This document shows, piece after piece, positions 1 through 6,129 of a stretch of 6,974 bases of DNA. Below the pieces are notes generated by a model, which was not told where the DNA came from, ran no database searches, and saw only the letters and a list, made by a program, of their open reading frames with translations. Source of the stretch: Bacteroidales bacterium. GTDB taxonomy: Bacteria; Bacteroidota; Bacteroidia; Bacteroidales; Paludibacteraceae. The stretch spans positions 1 to 6,974 of the forward strand of contig CAAGML010000093.1 in NCBI GenBank assembly GCA_900771035.1. The letters run 5' to 3'. The number at the start of each line of letters is the position of its first letter. Within the stretch, counting starts at the first letter, position 1. The translations under genes were made by a program, and so were the position numbers.

Positions 1-19
1 AACATTAAATAATATTATT
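1..19 (+). other. AT-rich leader before the first gene
   Basis: These 19 bases before the carrier-protein start are almost entirely A and T, unlike the rest of the window. There is no purine-rich Shine-Dalgarno sequence, which fits Bacteroidota, where an A/T-rich leader often serves instead. Two reading frames contain a TAA here (6-8 and 10-12), so an upstream gene could end in this stretch, but too little is present to decide. No promoter element can be assigned. Confidence 0.35.
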
Positions 20-265
20 ATGGCAAACAACGAACTTATCGAACGTGTCAACACTCTGCTCGCAGAGGAATTTGAAAAAGAAGTTTCAGACATCACTCCA
101 GAAGCAGACATCAAGGCTACACTTGAGCTTGACAGTCTCAGCCTCGTTGACATGGTGGCTCTCATCGAGCAGGAATTCGGCGTGAAAATCAAAGGTGCAG
201 ATGTAACCAAAATCAAGACTTTCGGTGCTCTCTACGAGTACATAGAACAGAACATCAATGCCTGA
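20..265 (+). CDS. acyl carrier protein (phosphopantetheine-binding)
   Basis: An 81-residue acyl carrier protein, the usual length for a free-standing type II ACP. The helix II motif LDSLSLVDMV places the phosphopantetheine-accepting serine at Ser39. It is followed by the typical acidic helix (ALIEQEFGVKI) and a C-terminal helix ending near residue 80. The residue two after the serine-leucine pair region is Ser41 rather than the Asp common in housekeeping AcpP, so this is probably a cluster-specific carrier and not the fatty-acid ACP. It would hold the growing acyl or polyene chain as a cytosolic thioester while the neighbouring dehydratases and thioesterase act on it. The start is preceded only by an A/T-rich leader. 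Its last 8 bases overlap the next gene, suggesting translational coupling. The family call is secure; the chain it carries is inferred from context. Confidence 0.93.
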   Translation: MANNELIERVNTLLAEEFEKEVSDITPEADIKATLELDSLSLVDMVALIEQEFGVKIKGADVTKIKTFGALYEYIEQNINA

Positions 266-665
266 GATTTCGCAACTTATTCCACAACGTGACCCCATCG
301 TAGAGGTGGATGAGCTGGTGTCGGCGTCTGAGTCAGAGGCTGTCACTCGTCTCACAGTCCGTGAGGATAATTTCTTCGCACAATCAGGCGTGCTGCATGA
401 ACCGGGGCTGATTGAGCACATGGCTCAGTCGGCTGCCGCTTTTGCAGGGAATGCCACATTCCTTCGCAACGAAGCGCCTCACCTTGGCTTTATCGGAGAG
501 GTGAAGAGATGCCACATCTCACTCCTGCCTGAAGTTGGCGCAGTGTTGACAACAACCGTTACGCTGATTTCCGAAATCGCCGGTGTCTCGTTGGTCAAGA
601 TTGCCACGGTTTGCGACGGCAACCCTGTAGCTGAGTGCCAGATGAAGATATTCCTCAAAGAATGA
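258..665 (+). CDS. ApeP-like 3-hydroxyacyl-ACP dehydratase (hot-dog fold)
   Basis: A 135-residue single hot-dog protein of the FabA/FabZ-like superfamily, closest by eye to the ApeP-like dehydratases of aryl-polyene clusters. The N-terminus LIPQRDPIVEVDEL matches the FabZ-type opening (LIPHR-P...VD). The central helix GLIEHMAQSAAAFAG matches the E-x-M-A-Q helix, with Glu53 at the catalytic acid position. PHLGFIGEVKR (74-84) is the strand that usually follows. The HFPG motif with the catalytic histidine is absent: the residue 14 before Glu53 is Phe39, and the nearest histidine is His47. This suggests it depends on a partner subunit, plausibly the second dehydratase at 1071-1424. Expected role: removing water from 3-hydroxyacyl-ACP to give the enoyl chain in the cytosol. 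The start overlaps the ACP gene by 8 bases; the end overlaps the thioesterase gene by 4 (ATGA). Confidence 0.82.
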   Translation: MPEISQLIPQRDPIVEVDELVSASESEAVTRLTVREDNFFAQSGVLHEPGLIEHMAQSAAAFAGNATFLRNEAPHLGFIGEVKRCHISLLPEVGAVLTTTVTLISEIAGVSLVKIATVCDGNPVAECQMKIFLKE

Positions 666-1078
666 AAACCCTTTCTCACGAATTTACGGTGCGTGTCCGC
701 TTCTCGGAGATTGACGCACTGAAGATGGTGTGGCACGGCTCGTATGTCACTTACCTCGAGGATGCCCGCGAGGCTTTCGGTATAAAGTACGGCATTGGCT
801 ATCAAACCATTTTCGACAATGGGTATTTTGCCCCTGTCTATGATTTGCACATGCAATACCGTCATACCGCCGGGCTTAACGATGACCTGCTGGTTCGTAT
901 AACTTATATACCAAAACCCGCAGGCAAGCTTTGTTTTGAATACGAAATACGCAATGCCGCCACTGGCGATCTTCTGCTGACGGCATCGTCAATACAACTT
1001 TTCACCACAGTCGATGGTGAATTTGACCCTCAGCCAGAATGGTTTGAGGAATGGAAAAAATCACACTCAAATGCTTGA
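662..1078 (+). CDS. acyl-CoA/acyl-ACP thioesterase, YbgC/4HBT family
   Basis: A 138-residue single hot-dog thioesterase of the 4-hydroxybenzoyl-CoA thioesterase/YbgC type. The N-terminal signature RVRFSEIDALKMVWHGSY (11-28) carries the family's catalytic aspartate, Asp18, and the W-H-G-S/N-Y turn. It continues into YLEDAREAFG, the helix that packs across the fold. Family members hydrolyse acyl thioesters; in aryl-polyene clusters a related enzyme (ApeK type) is thought to release or proofread chains from the carrier protein. I chose the ATG at 662 because it gives MKTLSHEFTVRVRF, the normal family start, and an ATGA overlap with the upstream stop. An in-frame ATG at 635 would add nine residues inside the dehydratase gene with no homology value. 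The enzyme is presumably cytosolic. The substrate, whether product release or removal of stalled chains, cannot be read from the sequence. Confidence 0.88.
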   Translation: MKTLSHEFTVRVRFSEIDALKMVWHGSYVTYLEDAREAFGIKYGIGYQTIFDNGYFAPVYDLHMQYRHTAGLNDDLLVRITYIPKPAGKLCFEYEIRNAATGDLLLTASSIQLFTTVDGEFDPQPEWFEEWKKSHSNA

Positions 1079-1424
1079 AAACTCTTTCTACAAAATATTA
1101 ACCTCCGCCGATGGTCATTACACCGTCGCCCTTCTTCCTGATTGCGATGTCTATCGTGGCCATTTTCCCGGCGAGCCAATATCCCCAGGTGTCTGTTCCA
1201 TACAGATGGTCAAGGAACTTATGGAGCGTCAGACAGGCAAACACCTTATGCTGACTGACATTAAGCAGGCTCGATTCACGACACTTATTACCCCCGTCCA
1301 ACACCATACGTTGGATGTTAACATAGAACTCACACCTGCTGACGACAAATATACGTATCATGCGACAGTAGGTCAGGGAGATAATGTTTTTGTTGAACTC
1401 AAAGGCACGGCCTCAACCTTATAA
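1071..1424 (+). CDS. ApeI/FabZ-like 3-hydroxyacyl-ACP dehydratase (hot-dog fold)
   Basis: A 117-residue hot-dog protein with the FabZ/ApeI-type motif GHFPGEPISPGV (30-41), giving a catalytic-type histidine at His31. In FabZ the second catalytic residue, a glutamate, lies 14 residues after that histidine; here the position is Gln45 (SIQMVKEL), so the acid is missing. With the ApeP-like protein at 258-665, which has the Glu but not the His, it may form a heteromeric dehydratase. The protein is shorter than FabZ (about 140-150), mainly at the N-terminus. I chose the ATG at 1071, which overlaps the thioesterase gene by 8 bases and starts MLENSFYKIL. The earlier in-frame ATG at 1014 would read 19 extra residues across the upstream gene. 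Its TAA shares its last base with the ATG of the exporter. Expected role: dehydration of ACP-bound chains; a non-catalytic partner role is possible. Confidence 0.82.
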   Translation: MLENSFYKILTSADGHYTVALLPDCDVYRGHFPGEPISPGVCSIQMVKELMERQTGKHLMLTDIKQARFTTLITPVQHHTLDVNIELTPADDKYTYHATVGQGDNVFVELKGTASTL

Positions 1425-3862
1425 TGACCAGATTATTCACATACATATACACACAATTGTCCCGACACCGTTTGCTGACGTTTGCGATAGTGGCTTTCTC
1501 ATTCGCCGTCTTCTGCGTCTTTTCCGCAAAGATTACGCTTGAGGAGGACTTGCTGAAACTTATGCCCGAAAGCACAAGCCGTTCGGCATCTGTCGCATTC
1601 TCTCAGCTGAAAGTGAAGGACAAACTTTTCGTTCAGGTAACATCAAGTGACTCACTCAATCCGTTTGGCACGGAGCGTCTTGCGGAATTGACAGCCGAAT
1701 TTGCAGACAATCTGCTTGCCGCAGACTCTTCAAAAGGCTGTATTGACAATCTGCTTTACAACATAGACGATGACATGATTCTCGGTGGTGTGGATTATCT
1801 AACCAACTATCTGCCCACATTCATAGATACTTCTGTCTATGTACGTTTCGACTCGCTGCTGACACATGAGGCTATCGCTGCCCGAATGAAGCGCAACCAT
1901 GAGATGATTTTCGACGAGGGGCGTGAAGACCTTGCACAACTGATTGTCTCAGACCCTGCCGGTCTTCGTTTCGCATTCCTCGCTGATGGCAACCCCCTTC
2001 AGTCCGATGGCGGTTTCATTGTGCGTAACAGGCAACTTTTCTCGCCTGACAGTGTGGTCGCTCTAATGTTCCTTGCACCAAACTTTGATGCCTTCAATTC
2101 CAGCAAAGGTCGTGAATTGGTGAAAATGATTGAGGATGTGCGTGATGAATTTGTCGAAACCCATCCGGAGGTTGATATACTTTTCCATGGCGCAGCCGTT
2201 CAGAGCGCATACAACTCCCGTCAGATCAAGTATGACCTTATGTTCACGATACTCATCTCTCTGCTCATAGTATGCGTGGTCATCTGGCTCAGTTTCCATT
2301 CCTACGACACTGTGTTGCTGTTGCTTATGCCTGTCATTTATGGTGCAGCCTTCGCCCTTGCCATGGTCTATTGGATACAGGGGACTCTCTCACTAATGGC
2401 TCTCAGCATTGGTGCGATTGTCCTTGGCGTTGCATTGAGTTATGTGCTGCATGTGTTCACTCATTATAAACATGTGTCTGACCCTTTGACCGTAATACGA
2501 GAGCAGGCTCGTCCAGTATGTCTTGGGTGTCTTACCACGATAGGAGCTTTCGCTGGTCTGCTATTCACCGACTCACCACTCCTTCGTGATTTCGGGCTTT
2601 TCGCTTCACTTGGTCTAATTGGCACGACCTTATTTTCGCTTATATTCCTTCCTCATTTCTTCCGCAAAAGCGGCAGCTCATATTCAAAACGCGCTTTCGG
2701 CATAATGGAACGGTTGAACTCATTGCATTATGACAATCCTGTGCTTGTCAGCATAATAGTTGTGGTATGCGTCATTTGTTTCTATACCCATTCATGGGTA
2801 ACTTTCGACTCTGACCTCAACAACATAGGTTATGTCACGGACAATGTCCGCCGTTCACGCGAACTTTATTCCTGCCACGTCAACAACGGCAATGTCTCGC
2901 AGTTCTATGCCGTGACCGCAACAACGCTCGACTCTGCCATTCAGAAGAATGCTCACCTCACACAGACTGTCGATTCTCTGAAAGGTGCAGGGCTTATTGC
3001 AGGTGCTTCGTCAATGTCTTCGCTTCTTGTCTCGACCGAAACACAACAGGAGCGCATTGAACGTTGGAGCGAATATTGGAGCGAGGAGCGAATTGAGCGT
3101 GTGATGTCTGACATAAACCGTGAAGGTGCAATGCAGGGTTTCGACGAAGGTTCTTTCGATATGTTCGAGTCCCTTCTCTATGCCGACTATGAGCCGGGTT
3201 CGCTTGCCGAGGCTGATTTCCTGCCTGACGCACTGCTCTCAAACATTGTCGAACTTTCCGGCGACGACTATCTGGTCTTCACATCACTCCTTATGCCGAA
3301 GGAGAATAAGGATTCAGTCAATGACATTATTGCCGCAATCCCAGGAGCCGTGGTCGTTGACCCATTCTACTACACCAACGACCTCATATCAACGCTTCAC
3401 GATGATTTCAACCTTGTGCTGTGGGTATCGACACTCTTTGTATTCATTGTACTGATATGCTCGTTCCGCAATCTCTGGTACTCCGTAATCGCCTTCCTCC
3501 CTATGTTCCTCAGTTGGTATGTCGTGCAGGGCATTATGGGCATTTTCGGGTTGCAGTTCAACCTGATTAACATCGTAATTTCCACCTTTATCTTCGGTAT
3601 CGGTGTTGACTATAGCATTTTCATTATGGACGGTATGCTGGCTGGCGACAAGTCCAAGTTGCTCATGCACCACAAGACAGCCATACTGCTCTCAGCCTTT
3701 GTGTTGATTGTAGCTGTCGGCTCGCTTATATTTGCCGTTCATCCTGTTTTGAAGAGCATAGGCATTACGACTCTCATTGGCATGTCCTCCACTGTCCTGA
3801 TTGCCTATTCCCTCCAGCCATTCCTATTCAAACGCTTATGTAAATGGAAAAAATTGTCATAA
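1424..3862 (+). CDS. MMPL/RND-superfamily exporter (COG4258-like)
   Basis: An 812-residue inner-membrane protein with the duplicated RND/MMPL layout. TM1 lies at about 17-35, a first periplasmic domain at about 36-270, TM2-6 at about 271-413, TM7 at about 439-458, a second periplasmic domain at about 460-660, and TM8-12 at about 661-805. The second repeat carries GIGVDYSIFIMDG (725-737), the proton-relay Asp-Tyr pair (Asp729-Tyr730). The equivalent site in the first repeat reads GVALSYVLHVFTHY (335-348), with Ser339 where Asp is expected. Related COG4258 exporters sit in aryl-polyene and xanthomonadin clusters and are thought to move the finished lipid-linked pigment out of the inner membrane, so this is the likely exporter here. 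It starts at the ATG overlapping the preceding stop (TAATG). Its last 19 bases overlap the FAD oxidoreductase gene. The family is sure; the substrate is inferred. Confidence 0.9.
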   Translation: MTRLFTYIYTQLSRHRLLTFAIVAFSFAVFCVFSAKITLEEDLLKLMPESTSRSASVAFSQLKVKDKLFVQVTSSDSLNPFGTERLAELTAEFADNLLAADSSKGCIDNLLYNIDDDMILGGVDYLTNYLPTFIDTSVYVRFDSLLTHEAIAARMKRNHEMIFDEGREDLAQLIVSDPAGLRFAFLADGNPLQSDGGFIVRNRQLFSPDSVVALMFLAPNFDAFNSSKGRELVKMIEDVRDEFVETHPEVDILFHGAAVQSAYNSRQIKYDLMFTILISLLIVCVVIWLSFHSYDTVLLLLMPVIYGAAFALAMVYWIQGTLSLMALSIGAIVLGVALSYVLHVFTHYKHVSDPLTVIREQARPVCLGCLTTIGAFAGLLFTDSPLLRDFGLFASLGLIGTTLFSLIFLPHFFRKSGSSYSKRAFGIMERLNSLHYDNPVLVSIIVVVCVICFYTHSWVTFDSDLNNIGYVTDNVRRSRELYSCHVNNGNVSQFYAVTATTLDSAIQKNAHLTQTVDSLKGAGLIAGASSMSSLLVSTETQQERIERWSEYWSEERIERVMSDINREGAMQGFDEGSFDMFESLLYADYEPGSLAEADFLPDALLSNIVELSGDDYLVFTSLLMPKENKDSVNDIIAAIPGAVVVDPFYYTNDLISTLHDDFNLVLWVSTLFVFIVLICSFRNLWYSVIAFLPMFLSWYVVQGIMGIFGLQFNLINIVISTFIFGIGVDYSIFIMDGMLAGDKSKLLMHHKTAILLSAFVLIVAVGSLIFAVHPVLKSIGITTLIGMSSTVLIAYSLQPFLFKRLCKWKKLS

Positions 3863-5292
3863 TAGGCGCAGGCTTGGGGGGGCTTGAGACTGCTTATATC
3901 CTTTCGCGGATGGGTTACTCAGTGCAGTTGCTTGAGGCTTGCCCGCAGGTTGGCGGCGCATTACAGACATACCGTCGCAAAGGTTTTCCGTTTGATGCAG
4001 GTTTTCATTATGTCGGCGGACTTGACCCTCAAGGTTCGCTCTATCCCCTTTTCCGTTATTTTCATTTGCTGGATTTGCCTTGGCGACAACTTGACATTGA
4101 CGCTGCCGACATTGTTTGTGTAGGTGGCAGACGTTTTCCCATTCCACAGGGACATAGTCATTTCGTCGAGATGCTCTCGCACTATTTTCCTGAATCGCGT
4201 GACGAGATAGAGAAATATACCGCACTCCTTCAAACTGTCGGCGACGGCATATTCAACTCACTCGAAGCACCTTCCGAACTTTTTTCCGTCTCAGCCCACG
4301 ACTGGCTTTGTGAAACTATCTCTGACCCTCTGTTACGCAAAGTCCTCTCTGGCACCTCGCTCAAAATGCAGCTTGACGCACAGACCACTCCTCTCTATCT
4401 ATTCGCGCAAATCAACAACTCATTTATCCAGAGTTCATGGCGGCTCGAAGGTGGCGGCGAGACTCTTTGCAACGCCTTTGTACGGCAACTTGACTCCTTC
4501 GGCTGCAAGATTAGGACAGATGCCCGTGTCACACGCATTACCGATGACGGCACAAAGGTTACAGGTGTCGAGGTTAACGGCATTGAACATATTGACGCTG
4601 ACATCGTAATCTCCGACCTCCACCCTGCCGTCACATACTCGTTAATGCCTGACTCCGCCGCTGTCCGCCGCATTACACGCAACCGTATGAACAACCTCCG
4701 CAACTCTTTCGGAATGTTCACAGTCAACTGCATTCTCAAACCACAGACCATCCCTTACCTGAACAGCAACGCATATATCTATGACGACGAGGCTGACCTT
4801 TGGAACTACACCCCTTCCGAACGTCCTCATTCTGTGTTGGTCAACTACTATCCCGGCGATTATGGCTATGCGTACCGCCTGGACCTTCTCACGCCTATGG
4901 CATACAGCGAGGTTGAGCGTTGGAAAGACACCAAATTCGGCGCACGTCCCGAGGATTATATCAGTTTCAAAAAGAACAAGGCAGAGGCACTTTTTAGACT
5001 TGTGTCAGAGACTGTGCCAGGCTTTGCTGATGCCATCGACAGTTACTACACCTCAACGCCTCTGACTTACGCCCATTATACAGGAACTCCGCAAGGGTCG
5101 GCATTCGGTGTGCTCAAAGACTGGCATTCGCCTATGACCACGCTCGTCAGCCCTGCCACGCCTCTCAACGGTCTCTACCTTACCGGTCAGAACCTGAACC
5201 TCCACGGCATTCTCGGTGTTTCCATGACATCTCTGTTCACCGTCTCTGCCATAACGGGAATGCGTGACCTACGCAATGAAATCAATATATAA
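3844..5292 (+). CDS. CrtI/phytoene desaturase-like FAD-dependent oxidoreductase
   Basis: A 482-residue flavoprotein of the CrtI/phytoene desaturase and retinol saturase group (COG1233), normal in length for the family (about 480-520). The N-terminal Rossmann motif is complete: IVIIGAGLGGLE with Gly8, Gly10 and Gly13, then Glu31 at the end of the second strand for the FAD ribose. VGGALQTYRRKGFPFDAG (36-53) is the conserved follow-on segment. The C-terminal FAD motif GLYLTGQNLNLHGILG (443-458) closes the domain. These enzymes desaturate, saturate or isomerise conjugated polyene or isoprenoid chains. In this context it may act on the polyene or its attached lipid, but direction and substrate are not readable. 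The start overlaps the exporter gene by 19 bases; no better start exists before the Rossmann motif. A seven-G tract at 3876-3882 lies within the glycine motif codons. Confidence 0.87.
   Translation: MEKIVIIGAGLGGLETAYILSRMGYSVQLLEACPQVGGALQTYRRKGFPFDAGFHYVGGLDPQGSLYPLFRYFHLLDLPWRQLDIDAADIVCVGGRRFPIPQGHSHFVEMLSHYFPESRDEIEKYTALLQTVGDGIFNSLEAPSELFSVSAHDWLCETISDPLLRKVLSGTSLKMQLDAQTTPLYLFAQINNSFIQSSWRLEGGGETLCNAFVRQLDSFGCKIRTDARVTRITDDGTKVTGVEVNGIEHIDADIVISDLHPAVTYSLMPDSAAVRRITRNRMNNLRNSFGMFTVNCILKPQTIPYLNSNAYIYDDEADLWNYTPSERPHSVLVNYYPGDYGYAYRLDLLTPMAYSEVERWKDTKFGARPEDYISFKKNKAEALFRLVSETVPGFADAIDSYYTSTPLTYAHYTGTPQGSAFGVLKDWHSPMTTLVSPATPLNGLYLTGQNLNLHGILGVSMTSLFTVSAITGMRDLRNEINI
3876..3882 (+). repeat. 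seven-G homopolymer tract within CDS
   Basis: Seven consecutive G residues encode the end of Leu11 plus Gly12 and Gly13 of the FAD-binding motif. Losing one G would shift the frame to a stop at 4121-4123. Gaining one G would create a TGA at once (bases 3885-3887). The tract is therefore a possible slippage switch or a sequencing-error hotspot; the copy here is in frame and intact. Confidence 0.6.
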
Positions 5293-5295
5293 TCT

Positions 5296-6123
5296 ATGAA
5301 ACATATCTACTTTTTCCTTTTTATTATCTTGTTCCTTCTGGCATCATGCTCAGACAAGGACACTGAAATCTCGTTTCGTCATTATGTCTATGAGAGTTTC
5401 ACCACTGACTCCATTGTCCTGGAACTCGGCGAACTTGCCAGCAATTCCCCAGACGATGGCACTCCAATCTCTTACGTAGGCTACGACATTGAATTTCCAG
5501 TCAATGCCGTCAACGACGATGTCCTCCGCCGTCTGCAACTTAATGTCATAAATGTGATATGCGATGGTGCGGATTTGACTGCCGCTGACCCTTTCGCAGA
5601 GATGAAACGTGTCTTCGCAGGAATGACACTCACTGAGAGCGACTCCTGTCCGGTTGATCCTATTGATTTCGGCAACGGACAGAACATCACAACCCATGAT
5701 TTCACCGTTGTCCGTACCATAACCAACGCCGACTCGCTATACACCATCTGTATCTCTTCCGACTATTACGCCTTCGGTGCTGCCCATGGATTCTATTCGC
5801 TGAGGTATCACTCTTTCAACGCCATGACAGGCAACGAACTAACCTTCGACAGCCTCTTTGTCGCTGGTGCAGACACAGTCTTCTGCAATTTCATGAAGAC
5901 CAGGATTCCTGTCGAATACAAAGAGTCATACACCGAGGATTTCGTTTTCCAGAATGACCCTCTTGTCTGGATCGGCTCGTTCTATTTTATGCCCGACGGC
6001 ATCATCTTCTCTTTCTCACCGTACGTGATTGGCAGTTATGCCGATGGGCAGATTGACTGTCTCATTCCTGCCTCAGTCGTCAAACCTTTCCTCAACAAAA
6101 ACTGGTCTCACCTATTCAAATAA
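5296..6123 (+). CDS. DUF3298 (RsiV-like) domain lipoprotein
   Basis: A 275-residue secreted lipoprotein. The N-terminus MKHIYFFLFIILFLLASC is a short charged start, a hydrophobic core and a lipobox (LASC) with the lipidated Cys18. The following residues SDKDTE are acidic, resembling the Bacteroidota lipoprotein export signal that sends proteins to the cell surface. The C-terminal half looks like DUF3298, as in RsiV and PdaC-type proteins: YYAFGAAHGFYSLRYHSFN (157-175), the TGNELTFDSLF turn (178-188), and FSFSPYVIGSYADG (238-251) followed by a short I-P-x-S strand. The residues between Cys18 and 150 resemble the DUF4163 partner only loosely. No biochemical function is established for this type. 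It starts 3 bases after the FAD enzyme stop, so co-transcription is likely. It may be an envelope accessory to the pigment cluster or an unrelated neighbour. Confidence 0.78.
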   Translation: MKHIYFFLFIILFLLASCSDKDTEISFRHYVYESFTTDSIVLELGELASNSPDDGTPISYVGYDIEFPVNAVNDDVLRRLQLNVINVICDGADLTAADPFAEMKRVFAGMTLTESDSCPVDPIDFGNGQNITTHDFTVVRTITNADSLYTICISSDYYAFGAAHGFYSLRYHSFNAMTGNELTFDSLFVAGADTVFCNFMKTRIPVEYKESYTEDFVFQNDPLVWIGSFYFMPDGIIFSFSPYVIGSYADGQIDCLIPASVVKPFLNKNWSHLFK

Positions 6124-6129
6124 ACTCAG

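Larger units (their letters stand above)
20..5292 (+). other. partial aryl-polyene/flexirubin-type biosynthetic operon
   Basis: Six consecutive + strand genes overlap by 8, 4, 8, 1 and 19 bases: carrier protein, ApeP-like dehydratase, thioesterase, ApeI/FabZ-like dehydratase, MMPL exporter and CrtI-like FAD oxidoreductase. An ACP plus two different hot-dog dehydratases, a hot-dog thioesterase and a COG4258-like exporter is the accessory set known from aryl-polyene, xanthomonadin and flexirubin/dialkylresorcinol clusters. The defining enzymes (ketosynthase/chain-length factor, ketoreductase, aryl ligase, ammonia-lyase or DarA/DarB) are not in the window, so the product class is inferred. Another ACP-bound lipid or polyene would also fit. 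Confidence 0.65.

Noticed and set aside
635..661. Upstream in-frame ATG giving the thioesterase nine extra residues
   Set aside because: The extra residues lie wholly inside the dehydratase gene and do not resemble the family. The ATG at 662 gives the usual YbgC-type start and an ATGA overlap.
86..865. Long antisense open frames across the first genes (for example 86-421 and 479-865 on the minus strand)
   Set aside because: They are opposite well-recognised coding sequences, have no recognisable domain, and end arbitrarily. They are shadow frames.
1014..1070. Upstream in-frame ATG giving the second dehydratase 19 extra residues
   Set aside because: The extension would overlap the thioesterase by 65 bases and has no hot-dog character. 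The ATG at 1071 fits the overlap pattern of the unit.
2994..3673. Minus-strand frames opposite the exporter's second periplasmic domain and TM8-10
   Set aside because: Low-complexity compositions without family features, opposite a clear MMPL protein.
5270..5295. TATATAAT stretch before the lipoprotein as a possible promoter
   Set aside because: It is not the Bacteroidota TAnnTTTG element, has no TTTG at the -33 spacing, and overlaps the end of the FAD oxidoreductase gene.
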